64,000 bases of DNA, from contig NZ_BMSX01000012.1 in assembly GCF_014649375.1 (NCBI RefSeq), positions 62,001 through 126,000 on the forward strand, given 5' to 3'. A program made the translations under genes and the position numbers. Every line of letters begins with the position of its first letter. Positions within the stretch are counted from its first letter, which is position 1. The notes under the pieces were generated by a model. It saw only the letters and a program-made list of their open reading frames with translations, had not been told where the DNA came from and made no database searches. Shown piece after piece: positions 7,639 to 15,879 of this stretch. Source of the DNA: Streptomyces aurantiogriseus. Its GTDB lineage: Bacteria > Actinomycetota > Actinomycetes > Streptomycetales > Streptomycetaceae.

Positions 7639-9084
7639 TCAGCGCCCCCGCGTGTGCCGGGCCAGCTCGGTCTGGACCTCGGCGACGATGCGTTCGACGG
7701 GCAGGGTGGCGTCGATCGTCATGCCGACCTCGTCGTCCTGCAATGGTTCGAGGTCCTCGAACTGTGAGGGCACCAGGGAAGCGGGCATGTAGTGCGACTG
7801 TCTGCCGGCCACGCGGGCGGTGGCCTCGTCCTGGCCGAGTTCCAGGTGCACGAAGAACGCGTCGGCGCGGGCCACACGCAGCATCTCGCGGTAGATACGT
7901 CTGAGGGACGAGCACGTGATCACCAGCCCCTCCTCCGAGCCCGCCGCCCGCATGCGGCCCGCGATGGCGGCCAGCCACGGACTGCGGCTCCGGTCGTCGA
8001 GACGGTCGCCGCGCTCCATCGACTCCCGGTTGCGCCTGCTGTGGAAGCGGTCCCCCTCCTCGAAGGGCACCCTGAGCGACTCCGCCAAGTACTGGCCCAC
8101 AGTGGTCTTGCCGCACCCGGTCACCCCCATGACGACGACGGGAGCGCGCCGAGCACGGACCAACGCGGCCATGGCGTCCCGGAAACCGTCTCGATGGGCG
8201 GTCGGCAGGCCGTTCGCATTGAACTCGTCCAGCCCCGCCCGAAGATGGTCGAGCACCGCGGGATCCTGCAGTCGTCCGCCCCGGATCTCGGCGAGGATGG
8301 CCTCCGCGAAGGCCTCCGAGGCCGTCGCCAGTCCCTGGTCGACGGCGTAGGCCAGCCCCATGTGCAGCCACATGGCGATCGGCTCCGGCCGGGTGGGATA
8401 GCTCTGCACGGTGTCGGCGCCGACAGCGGCGCGCGCCGACGTGACCGTCACATCCTGGTGACCGCCCGCCCAGTCCCGGTCGATCCGGTGGTTCAAGGCC
8501 ATGACGACCGGGTGGGACAGACGCAGGAACAGCTCGTTGCGCGAGCCGGCCAGCAGGGTGCGGTGGAAGGCGGCGTCGACGTCCCGGAAGCGCTGCCGGA
8601 TCGCGGCTCCTTCCCGCGGCTGCGCAAAGTCCGGTTCCTCGCTGAGGGCGAGCAAGGTGCGGGCTTGGCTGGTCAAGTCGTGGCAGACCTCCGCGGACCT
8701 GCTCAGCGCTGCAAGCCTGGCCGCGCGGGGCTCGATCACCTCCCGCAGCTCGGTGAGTGACCGCATCTGGCTGTCGGGGGCCACCTCCAGACGCCACGCG
8801 ATCACGTCGGGGTCCAGCAGGTCCCACCGTTCCAGCGCCTGAACGGTGGCTCCGATCCGCGGCTGCAGATTGATCAGGCCCTTCTGATGCAGCGTCTGCA
8901 GTGCCTCACGCGCCATGGGCCGGGTGATCCCGAACTCGTGCATGACGGCGTCCACTGTCAGGTGCTGGTCGCGCGGCTTGCCCCCTTCCACGATCTGACA
9001 GCCCAGTAGCTCCACCACCTTGGCGGTGGAACCCCGTAAGGCGTCCTCGGAATCCACGCGAGGGTCTAATTCAGGACCAGTCAT
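7639..9084 (-). CDS. Fusion of a FadR-type GntR regulator and a gluconokinase
   Basis: A 481-residue two-part protein. Residues about 15-85 form a GntR winged helix (VMHEFGITRPMAREALQTLHQKGLINLQPRIGATV); residues about 105-235 form an FCD ligand domain (MRSLTELREVIEPRAARLAA, with metal-type histidines in VDAAFHRTLL and MALNHRIDRDW). After a helical linker containing a second short helical region, residues about 308-475 match GntK gluconokinase: Walker A VVMGVTGCGKTTVGQYLA, EGDRFHSRRN, CSSLRRIYR and the MPASLVPSQFEDLEPLQDDE signature. Both modules look complete. The gene lies upstream of the ManD-type dehydratase and is transcribed in the same direction. It may sense a hexonate and also phosphorylate it; that coupling is inference. 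Confidence 0.88.
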   Translation of the reverse strand: MTGPELDPRVDSEDALRGSTAKVVELLGCQIVEGGKPRDQHLTVDAVMHEFGITRPMAREALQTLHQKGLINLQPRIGATVQALERWDLLDPDVIAWRLEVAPDSQMRSLTELREVIEPRAARLAALSRSAEVCHDLTSQARTLLALSEEPDFAQPREGAAIRQRFRDVDAAFHRTLLAGSRNELFLRLSHPVVMALNHRIDRDWAGGHQDVTVTSARAAVGADTVQSYPTRPEPIAMWLHMGLAYAVDQGLATASEAFAEAILAEIRGGRLQDPAVLDHLRAGLDEFNANGLPTAHRDGFRDAMAALVRARRAPVVVMGVTGCGKTTVGQYLAESLRVPFEEGDRFHSRRNRESMERGDRLDDRSRSPWLAAIAGRMRAAGSEEGLVITCSSLRRIYREMLRVARADAFFVHLELGQDEATARVAGRQSHYMPASLVPSQFEDLEPLQDDEVGMTIDATLPVERIVAEVQTELARHTRGR

Positions 9085-9226
9085 GGCGGGAATGCTAGGT
9101 CACAGCGCTGTTCTGGTCAGCTGTCCGGTCAACGCCTGAAGAAGCACAGAGAGCCCTATGGGCGCACGCCGGAGCGCGTGTCTGCCCACGACCGCCCTCT
9201 TATGCCCCCTTCGCGCAGCGATGACA

Positions 9227-9247
9227 TATCAGAAGCCTTCTCTGATA
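9227..9247. promoter_or_regulatory. Inverted repeat upstream of small membrane protein
   Basis: TATCAGA at 9227-9233 and TCTGATA at 9241-9247 form a perfect 7-bp inverted repeat with a 7-bp spacer. It sits 65 bp upstream of the small membrane protein start and 143 bp upstream of the regulator-gluconokinase start, in the gap between them. The size suits a dimeric regulator; which one is unknown. Confidence 0.5.
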
Positions 9248-9311
9248 GCGCTCATCTGGCTACGGTGGTCACTCATTCGAGAGGTTCCTGACGCAGCTGC
9301 AGGAGTGCCGT

Positions 9312-9515
9312 ATGTCCGAACCGACCTCGCCCACGCCACCGCCACCGCCAGAGCGGCTGTCCTTGCGCTGGGCTCTCATTCTCTTAGCCGCGGTGGTGGC
9401 AGGACTGCTGGCAGGGCTGCTGACCTACGCCCAGTCGGGCAACTGGCCCGGATCACTCATGGCCGCACTCGGCGCGAGCGGCGCGGCACTCGTGGGCCTT
9501 CCGCTGCTGCTCTGA
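9312..9515 (+). CDS. Small single-pass membrane protein
   Basis: A 67-residue protein with a Pro-rich N-terminal tail (SPTPPPPPE), one strong hydrophobic helix (WALILLAAVVAGLLAGLLTY, about residues 20-39) and a second hydrophobic stretch near the C-terminus (MAALGASGAALVGLPLLL). A good ribosome-binding site, GCAGGAG, precedes the ATG. It resembles the many short orphan membrane proteins of Streptomyces; no function can be assigned. It lies at the left edge of the accessory region. Confidence 0.65.
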   Translation: MSEPTSPTPPPPPERLSLRWALILLAAVVAGLLAGLLTYAQSGNWPGSLMAALGASGAALVGLPLLL

Positions 9516-9699
9516 GGCGCGGCGAAGCCACCCGGATCCCCCCTGCCCTGCCGTCCGGCTTCTGCTCCCCTCGCAACTCATCGGCCAGGTCACGCCATGC
9601 CACGGACACCGGGCGTCCCGAACTGAGACGCTCCCGGGGGCGAGCCCTTCGGGATGAGAGTCCGGCCAATCGTCGACCGCCGCCACGCCGCGACGGTAT

Positions 9700-10012
9700 T
9701 CATCGCCCGGCGTCGCGTAAGGGCTCGGGACGAACACCGCTGTACGTGCGCAGACTTGTCGCCAGTTCCCTCCGGGACGGGGCGCTGACGAACACTGCGA
9801 GGCAGCGGAACTTGCCTCCTGGCCCGTCGAGTTCGGAGTACGGCGCCCAGCCAAGGGAGTATGCGGCTCGCAGCGTGCCCGTGTTCGACTCATGGGCGCC
9901 CTCGGCCCACAGCAGCGTGCCGGCGAGTTCACGCCCTTGGTGGATCCTGAAGTCCCGGTCACGGGTCCGCCGACGACCAGGGCCGGGCGGGGTCCACAGG
10001 GACGCGTCACGG
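9700..10012 (-). pseudogene. Decayed coding remnant, minus strand
   Basis: Reading from the minus strand, one frame ending at a TGA at 9700-9702 gives an uninterrupted, high-GC3 stretch including ELAGTLLWAEGAHESNTGT and GKFRCLAVFVSAPSRRELA. No start codon with a ribosome-binding site opens this frame; upstream (near 10000-10050) the likely coding phase jumps to another frame reading APEDYDALKGHAV. This pattern suggests the 3' end of a frameshifted or truncated gene. I do not recognise the family. Confidence 0.4.
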
Positions 10013-10118
10013 CATGCCCCTTCAGGGCGTCGTAGTCCTCGGGAGCGTGCCTGCCGTGCCTGCCGTGCCTGTCCAGCGGCAGGTGCAGTACTTGAACTCG
10101 ATCGCGCTGTGCGCCAAG

Positions 10119-10187
10119 GAAGAACCGCTACGCGGGATCCGTGCGGCCTACGCGGAGTCCACGATCACCGTCTACCAGGCACACCAG
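10119..10187 (+). pseudogene. 5' remnant of a second DUF4291 gene
   Basis: Translation in frame with 10119 gives EEPLRGIRAAYAESTITVYQ followed by AHQ. It aligns directly with EPRFRIRALHTESTVTVYQ plus AYR of the intact DUF4291 gene at 5473. Similarity stops abruptly after the HQ codons, and the continuing frame has no family resemblance. The matching 3' end of such a gene is found at 16613-16726, after a 6.4-kb accessory segment. Confidence 0.8.
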
Positions 10188-10354
10188 TTTGCTCAACGCC
10201 GCCTTGGCCGACGGCTCGGTGCGTGTGTGGTGCCTGGGCATGGCTGTGGGGAGCCTTTGAATCTTGCCGTATGCCTTCGGACCGTGGTGGTTTTCGAAGC
10301 GGACCCATTCGACACGATCTTCGCTGAGGCTGTAGAGCTGGACCCGGGTTGGCT

Positions 10355-12415
10355 CTACTCAACCTCGATGCCGAAATCCTGAACGAGTTCCTCCAGGCCG
10401 CCCGAGTAGCCCTTGCCGCCCAGGACGAAGTCCCAGTCTCCGTTCGACCGTCGGCGGAAGGAGCCGAGTACCAAGGCGGTTTCGCGCGGCCGGCCGTCGG
10501 AGACTTCAAGCTGTCCCAGCTCAGCCAGCCCCGGGTCGAGCAGGCGGATGCGGGCGTCTGTGAAACCGGAGAGGTCGGCGTCCGGGTTGACCTCTGGGTC
10601 GATGGCCGCCACGAGCACGAACCGGTCGGCCTCATCGGGCAACCCGTCGAAGGAGACACAGATCGCGGCCTTGTCAGGTGCAGTGGCCGGGAGAGCACGC
10701 ACTGAGCCGTCTGGCGTCTGCGGGTTGTTGAAGAAGACGAAGTGATCGTCACTGAGGACCCGGTTGCCACGGCAGACGAGAGCGCACACGTCCAAGGCGA
10801 CGCTTCCGGTCCACGACATGCCCAAGACGTTGTAATCGTCTGGCAGCCGAGTGTCCGGCACGGAGGGCGTCGGCTGTGCGGGGACTTGCCGACCGCCGTC
10901 ACCCAGCCGCCCACGGAGCCCATGACGATGCAGCAGGTCCACGAGTTCGGGGCCCGAGATCAGTTCCAGCGGCTTGCCGTTGGCGAAGGTGTGTGAGCCA
11001 GGGCCGAACCCTGACGTCGTCACGAGGACCCCCTTGTTGGCGCCCGCGTCCTGCACGGTCCCGTACAAGTCACGTACAGCGGTCGGCGGCACCGTGTTGC
11101 GATAGCGCTTCACCTGCACGACGATCTTGCCGCCTCGGATGGGTGTCGGATCCAGTGCGTCGACGTCCACACCGCCGTCGTTGGAACGCTGGGTGGTCAC
11201 CGCCTGCATCCCCATGGCCCGGAAGAGATCGGCAACGAGATTCTCGAAGGCGATCGGGTCCATGGCAAACAGGTCCGGTTCCTCGTCGCTGCCGTGAGCG
11301 ACAACGCGGTTCCCGACATCCTGCGGCCGCCTACTCGGCCGTACTGGTGTGAGTTGGTCCGGTCGAGCCGAGAGCTGCCCACGCAGTGCGTCAGCCAGGC
11401 AGCTACCTGCGTCCACCTGCGCCAGGTGCAAGTCACGGAACGAAGAGCGCGAGGCCATGACGGTTGCGAGGAAGATCTGGCCTGGTCGGCCCGTCGTAGG
11501 GTCATGCCCATCGACGAATCCGTTCAAGGTCACTGACTCAAGCGCACCCAGTTCATCTGCGGCGAACAACTCGTGCAGAACGAGGAGCATGCACTGCGCG
11601 AGAACCTCCCTGTACAGAGCACGGCGCTGGCCTACTGGGCGGAAAGTCTCCTTGTCCTGGTCGGCCCCGGACAGGTACCGAACGGCCTTGACCTCCGGCA
11701 CGACGCTGTAGGCGGGCAGCTCCCAATCCAGTACCAGCTGCCTGGCTGCCGGGTCGTAGGCTGCTGCCACCTGGCGCGGGAAACCCTCCGGCCACGCCGT
11801 CGAGGCGTAGAGAGCGGCTGTGAAGTACTCGACCACGGAATCGGGATCCTGACGCCTCACGCCGTCGGTTATCGCCACGACGCCGGCGTTGTGTCGACGT
11901 ACATCAGCCAGCTGAGTATCGGCCCACTGCTGGTACTCCCGCTGGTAGGCCGCCAGCTGTTGCTGTCTGTGTGCCTCCGCGGCTTGGGCAGCCTGCCAGT
12001 CCCGTTCGAAGCGGGCTCGTGCTTCGGCCTGCGCCTGTGCTCGGCGACTCGCAGTCCAGCCGCTCTGCGTTTGGTAGTGACTGAAATCCGGCATGGGCAC
12101 TGGCTGCGCCAGTGGTCCTGGAGCGAAGGGCTGGACCTCTTCGAGGCGCATGAGAGAGGCAGCCTTGAAGGGCGGAGCCTGGCAACCCGAGGCAAGGAGA
12201 CTCTGCAACGATGCAACCCGCGCGTCCAGCTCCTCCGTGCGCCGTAGAGCCTCTGCCTGCCGGTACTCGCGGTGGCTCTGGGCAGCTCGCCGCTGATAGG
12301 CCCGCGCTTGCTGTTCTTGCTGTCTCCGCCGTCTGGCTTCGGCTTCCAGTTGACGCTGCTGCTGCCGTTGCATTTCAGCCCAGACGCCGACAAAACCAGT
12401 AGAGCGACGACTCAT
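10355..12415 (-). CDS. Coiled-coil / Mrr-type nuclease / TerD fusion protein
   Basis: A 686-residue protein. Residues 12-65 and 125-180 are Gln/Arg/Ala/Glu-rich coiled coil. Residues about 190-360 are a conserved-looking globular region (LYREVLAQCMLLVLHELF, VTLNGFVDGHDPTTGR) that I cannot name. Residues 386-500 match the Mrr_cat restriction endonuclease fold: Glu391, Asp417 in SNDGGVDVDA, and Gln434-Val-Lys436 in KIVVQVKRYRN, then KGVLVTTSGF. Residues 525-686 are a TerD domain (VLSDDHFVFFNNPQTPDGSV, ETALVLGSFRRRSNGDWDF, GYSGGLEELVQDFGI). The start is preceded by GGGGAGGG. Mrr nucleases cleave modified DNA and TerD domains belong to stress or phage-response systems, so a defence role is a reasonable inference. 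It is cytosolic, with no membrane segment. Confidence 0.9.
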   Translation of the reverse strand: MSRRSTGFVGVWAEMQRQQQRQLEAEARRRRQQEQQARAYQRRAAQSHREYRQAEALRRTEELDARVASLQSLLASGCQAPPFKAASLMRLEEVQPFAPGPLAQPVPMPDFSHYQTQSGWTASRRAQAQAEARARFERDWQAAQAAEAHRQQQLAAYQREYQQWADTQLADVRRHNAGVVAITDGVRRQDPDSVVEYFTAALYASTAWPEGFPRQVAAAYDPAARQLVLDWELPAYSVVPEVKAVRYLSGADQDKETFRPVGQRRALYREVLAQCMLLVLHELFAADELGALESVTLNGFVDGHDPTTGRPGQIFLATVMASRSSFRDLHLAQVDAGSCLADALRGQLSARPDQLTPVRPSRRPQDVGNRVVAHGSDEEPDLFAMDPIAFENLVADLFRAMGMQAVTTQRSNDGGVDVDALDPTPIRGGKIVVQVKRYRNTVPPTAVRDLYGTVQDAGANKGVLVTTSGFGPGSHTFANGKPLELISGPELVDLLHRHGLRGRLGDGGRQVPAQPTPSVPDTRLPDDYNVLGMSWTGSVALDVCALVCRGNRVLSDDHFVFFNNPQTPDGSVRALPATAPDKAAICVSFDGLPDEADRFVLVAAIDPEVNPDADLSGFTDARIRLLDPGLAELGQLEVSDGRPRETALVLGSFRRRSNGDWDFVLGGKGYSGGLEELVQDFGIEVE

Positions 12416-12632
12416 GTGCTGCGGGCCCTCCCCAAGGCGCTTTGGTTGTCCCCACAACCAGTTGTAACAAGACGACTGTAGCCAGCAATCACCGTCTCGC
12501 ACATCCACCTGTCAAAAGAAGCACCGTCGGTCCATCCCCGCAGGTCAACGTGACTGGAGGGTAACCAGGACGATGCAGGGCTGCGTCAGCTCGGTCGGGT
12601 AAGCCTGCCGGAGCGTGGATCATGGAGCCGTG

Positions 12633-12760
12633 ATGAAGTGGACGTACAAGGAAGCTCCGGTCGAGCGGACAGATCTCGAACCAGAGTCTCTGCGTACCAA
12701 CAGGCGAGGCGGAGGTGGCTCCTCGCGGCTCCCGTGGTACACAGCGACGCCAGCAGCGCA
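12633..12760 (+). pseudogene. Frameshifted partial copy of the 15880 gene
   Basis: From the ATG at 12633 the frame reads MKWTYKEAPVERTDLEPE, matching MKRTKKEALVEQPDCEPE of the gene at 15880. A one-base deletion then changes phase; the nucleotide match continues (CGTACCAACAGGCGA versus CGTACCAGCAGGCGA, then CTCCTCGCGG) to about 12760 and then ends. The preceding bases GATCATGG and CGTGATGAAG are also shared, so upstream sequence was copied too. Confidence 0.78.
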
Positions 12761-12851
12761 GAAGCCTGACCGAATGAGACTGCGGGTCTGATCCGACGGA
12801 GATGAGCATGGCGTGACCGGGAACAATCGGTGTCGGGTCCACTGAGAAAGC

Positions 12852-13271
12852 ATGGCGATGGACGAAGACGAGAGCCTGCACCGCTTCAGCCTGCACCCCA
12901 CCGGGGCAGACCTCGACGAAGTACGGGGTCTGCTTGCCGCACAAACCAGGCTGGAGAAGGGTGCGCAGGGAGACGGTGACACGGAGTTGATGAAGCTGTG
13001 CTGCGTACAGCTCTTCAATGCCGCGGTGCTCGAAGACGTGCTGCTCATCTGGAAGGCCAAGTCTGCCAGCATGGACGCCGACAGCTCGATCGACATTCAG
13101 TTGCTGTGCGGAAGCGGATTGGCCAGGACCAAGGCGTTTTTGTCGAACCAGCGCCTACCCGAAGCCGAAGCGGCACTGCAACGACTGCTCCGCTGTGAAG
13201 CAGGCGGCGACTTCGAAGACTTCTCCGTCGCAGGGCACGCGGCTTGGTATGCCGCCTACTACGCGCCGTGA
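12852..13271 (+). CDS. Conserved protein of unknown function
   Basis: A 139-residue acidic soluble protein with no recognisable domain. Landmarks are SLHPTGADLDEVRGLLAAQT, VLEDVLLIWKAKSASMDADS and a C-terminal GGDFEDFSVAGHAAWYAAYY. It is genuine coding sequence: codon use is Streptomyces-like, and a decayed relative at 20738-20857 preserves the same protein motifs. The start could be this ATG or the one two codons on; the ribosome-binding site is weak (TGAGAAAG). It lies divergent from the Mrr-TerD gene and convergent with the repeat protein. No function is proposed. Confidence 0.7.
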   Translation: MAMDEDESLHRFSLHPTGADLDEVRGLLAAQTRLEKGAQGDGDTELMKLCCVQLFNAAVLEDVLLIWKAKSASMDADSSIDIQLLCGSGLARTKAFLSNQRLPEAEAALQRLLRCEAGGDFEDFSVAGHAAWYAAYYAP

Positions 13272-13342
13272 CGCCTGACGTCGGTCCCTGGCTGCTACAC
13301 GCTGACCAGTGGCTTCGGGCGAACCCAAGTCAGAGGACAAAG

Positions 13343-13391
13343 CGTCTGTGAACAAGGCTTGACCTGAGTCATCAGACCGCGTTCACAGACG
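13343..13391. repeat. Stem-loop element, copy 1
   Basis: CGTCTGTGAAC at 13343-13353 and GTTCACAGACG at 13381-13391 form a perfect 11-bp stem around a 27-base loop that contains GGCTTGACCTGAGTCA. The core is shared with the element at 15760-15794 (GGCTTGAC, CCGCGTTCACAG). It lies between convergent genes, so it could act as a terminator, but the duplication suggests a mobile or repetitive element. Confidence 0.65.
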
Positions 13392-13556
13392 TAATCCATG
13401 TTCCTGGTGGCGTGCCGGGGAAGGTTTGCCAGTGGCGGTTGTCTCGCGGGACGGACCCGTTGGATGCCCGGAGAGGACAGCGGATGGCTCGCAAAGGCGA
13501 CCGACAGCGCCGCTGCGGCGTGAGAGGACGTGTTCTGCGTTCCTGATCCGTCCGCG

Positions 13557-14951
13557 TCAGCGAGGGATGCCTGCATCGTCCAGGTACTGGTGCATGGCTT
13601 CCGTGGGAAGGCTCGGGTTGCTGAGGGCGTGGGAGGAGGTCTCCGGATTCCGGCAGCTTTGGAGGATGAGATCGACTGGCAGCGCGGGGTGCGCGGCCGC
13701 CATGGCACGTACACGATCGTCGGGGTCTGCAAGCAACCGGACCACGGCGTCGACGGGCGCTTCGGAGTCGAGCCCCACCAGCCATCGCTTCGCTGGATCC
13801 GGGTCGTTGGCGAAGCGTTGCCCGGTGTCCGTGCGCGGGAAGTTCGGGTGGCGCAGCAGATCGCCTTTGGTGATGACCTCGCAGTCCAGATACGTCTGCA
13901 GCACCACCTCGCCGTCGACGGTCGGCTGGTTCTCACACAGCAGGAGGCGCACGGGGTAGTCGTCGTCCCTCGAGAGCAGGTCGATGGCGTCGGCAGGCAG
14001 GTGCCGGCTGTAGGCGGCGCTGCGCCGTAGCAGGGTGTTCGCCGACTTGGCGCACTGGCGCAAGACGTCGGGATCGGTGCAGAGGCGGACCCATTCGACG
14101 GGAAAGAGCCGGTCGGACGGGCTGATGGTGACGTCAATGGCGGTACGTTCGGTCTCCGTCAGCTCGGGTCGTACCGATACCGCCAGCCGGACGCTGTGTG
14201 CGTCGTCGTTCGCCAACGTCCGGATGATGTCGATGGGCACGTTGAGGTTGGCCGCCAGCTCGCGCCGGTCCTCCTCTTCGGTGCTTGCCGCGAGCCGTTC
14301 GGCGGTCGCCGTGTTCATGGCGCCGTACCGGATCACATCTTGCCTGGCAAAGCGGCCAATTCCTGCGTCGAGAAGAAGCTCCGTGTAGCCCGCGTCATCG
14401 CGGCAGGCCTCCATCATGGCCGCCTGACGTACTTTGTCATCAGCGTCGCGGAGCAGACGGCTTCGGTTGTCCTCGGAAAGCAAGGCCCACTCGCGGCAGG
14501 CTGCCCGTCGAAGGTCCGCGTCCTGGTGGTTGGCGAGCCCGGCGACCAGACTTGGAGCTGTGTCGCGGCAGAAGGCTGCGCTTCGGCGGACCGGCAGTTC
14601 CGGATCGGCAAGCAGGCGCTGCTGAGTGGACAGGGGCAGTGGCCGCGAGGGTATGCGGAACCATTCGGGTCCGATGGCCAGGAAATGGCGGACGCTTGGA
14701 TCGGGATCGTCCACGAGCCGGGCGCGTTGTTCCGCCGTCACCCCGACGTTCCCAGTGAACGCTGTCCGCAGCCTGTGGTCGGGATGCTTGACGATGGCGT
14801 CGACAACCTCGTCCGGCAGAGCGCGCCAGGCGATCGTGTCCCAGGCCGCGATGGCTTCCTCGCACAGCAGCCTGGTCAGTACCTCGGACGGCGCCGCAGG
14901 ATTCCGCGCGATCGCAGCAATGGTCTCGCGGTGACCGCACTCTCCACGCAT
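13557..14951 (-). CDS. Leucine-rich-repeat-variant (HEAT-like) protein
   Basis: A 464-residue, wholly helical repeat protein. About 14 degenerate units of roughly 24-30 residues have the form PxxLxxLxxDxDxxVRxxVAxNP, for example LVDDPDPSVRHFLAIGP, LLADPELPVRRSAAFCRD, LANDDAHSVRLAVSVRP and LLADPDDRVRAMAAAHP. The pattern is that of the leucine-rich-repeat-variant/HEAT superfamily, usually a protein-binding scaffold. No catalytic domain is seen. The start MRGECGHRET has a GGGAGAGG ribosome-binding site. It is in the accessory segment, 256 bp upstream on the opposite side from the possible immunity protein; the gap 14952-15207 holds nothing recognisable. Confidence 0.82.
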   Translation of the reverse strand: MRGECGHRETIAAIARNPAAPSEVLTRLLCEEAIAAWDTIAWRALPDEVVDAIVKHPDHRLRTAFTGNVGVTAEQRARLVDDPDPSVRHFLAIGPEWFRIPSRPLPLSTQQRLLADPELPVRRSAAFCRDTAPSLVAGLANHQDADLRRAACREWALLSEDNRSRLLRDADDKVRQAAMMEACRDDAGYTELLLDAGIGRFARQDVIRYGAMNTATAERLAASTEEEDRRELAANLNVPIDIIRTLANDDAHSVRLAVSVRPELTETERTAIDVTISPSDRLFPVEWVRLCTDPDVLRQCAKSANTLLRRSAAYSRHLPADAIDLLSRDDDYPVRLLLCENQPTVDGEVVLQTYLDCEVITKGDLLRHPNFPRTDTGQRFANDPDPAKRWLVGLDSEAPVDAVVRLLADPDDRVRAMAAAHPALPVDLILQSCRNPETSSHALSNPSLPTEAMHQYLDDAGIPR

Positions 14952-15207
14952 GGTGCCTCTCCCTGTTCGCCAGCGGGCGTCGCGGGCTCGCAGATGGTGA
15001 GCATGTCGCGTGTAAGAGGTCAACGTCGACGATCACGCTCTGCCGCCTGTCCCGAGAATGACGATCGGCCTCCCGGGGCGGCCCGAGATCCGGGGACCTG
15101 GTGCAGCATTCGACGGTCCCCATAGATGGGCAGCTGGGCGTGTAGATCTGCGAGTGCTCCGGGCGTCGTTCGCCTATGGCCACTGATCGCAGCGAACAAC
15201 TGCCCAC

Positions 15208-15594
15208 TTACCGGGTTGGCATGCCTCCGTGCGGGCTGTTGACCACCAAGGGCAGTGATCCTTCGGTGAGGTAGCAGTGCCCGGGGAAGTAATCGATGTG
15301 GAGGTGACCGCCGTCATCGGCAGTGGCCATGTCCCGCAGATTCTCCGCGAGTACCGCCCTGCCGGCGGCGTCACCGCTGATCACAAGGATCTGTCGCTCG
15401 GCGTCCCGGCGGATGAGGACGCCGGGGCCGGACGTACCTCTGACCTCGACCCCGGTCAGGGTGTCGCTGCCTGGCGAAAGGGTGGAGCCGAGCAGCCCCT
15501 CACCCTGGGCCACCGCGTTTGCCAACTCCGTCAGCTCTTCCGCCGAGGCGGAGAGATCCACTTCGCCGTACTCGGGGTCGGAGACCAGTCTCAT
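15208..15594 (-). CDS. Possible Imm32-type immunity protein
   Basis: A 128-residue soluble alpha/beta protein. Features are an N-terminal EYGEVDLSASAEELTELANA, a central strand pair VLIRRDAERQILVISGD, then VLAENLRDMATADDGGHLHI followed by DYFPGHCYLTEGSLPLVVNS. From memory, the HxH-DY-PGH-YL-S-PLVV pattern occurs in small Streptomyces proteins annotated as Imm32-family immunity proteins; I could not confirm this. A strong GGAGGAG ribosome-binding site fixes the start. No toxin gene is adjacent within the window, so it may be an orphan. It follows the same strand as the repeat protein. Confidence 0.6.
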   Translation of the reverse strand: MRLVSDPEYGEVDLSASAEELTELANAVAQGEGLLGSTLSPGSDTLTGVEVRGTSGPGVLIRRDAERQILVISGDAAGRAVLAENLRDMATADDGGHLHIDYFPGHCYLTEGSLPLVVNSPHGGMPTR

Positions 15595-15759
15595 GGGCGT
15601 CACTCCTCCAACGTCGGACACCCATGATGCCTGCCGGCCAAGATCGCCAGTCACGTCTCAGGGGCAGCGAAGACGGCCGAACGGGGCAGCGCACAGCGGA
15701 GCAACTCGTCCGGTCCTCGGCGCCCAACTCAATGAAGGCTTGGCCCACACAGGGGTTGC

Positions 15760-15794
15760 GAACGCGGCTTGACGTGGATCACCAAGCCGCGTTC
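15760..15794. repeat. Stem-loop element, copy 2
   Basis: GAACGCGGCTTG at 15760-15771 and CAAGCCGCGTTC at 15783-15794 form a perfect 12-bp stem with an 11-base loop. It shares GGCTTGAC and CCGCGTTCACAG with the stem-loop at 13343-13391. Here it precedes the truncated gene at 15880, so a simple terminator role for both copies is less likely. Confidence 0.68.
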
Positions 15795-15879
15795 ACAGCC
15801 TCCAGGGACCTGTACCTGACCCCTGGCCTGCATCAACTCCCTTGGGTGCGCCCGCCGAAGGATGGATCATGGCTGCGTG

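Noticed and set aside
9158..10327. A 389-codon plus-strand frame across the left edge of the accessory segment
   Set aside because: It covers the small membrane protein in another phase, passes through the minus-strand remnant, and has no family resemblance.
13295..14137. A second minus-strand frame overlapping the repeat protein
   Set aside because: Ser/Arg/Pro-rich wrong-phase reading; the repeat pattern and ribosome-binding site belong to the 13557-14951 frame.
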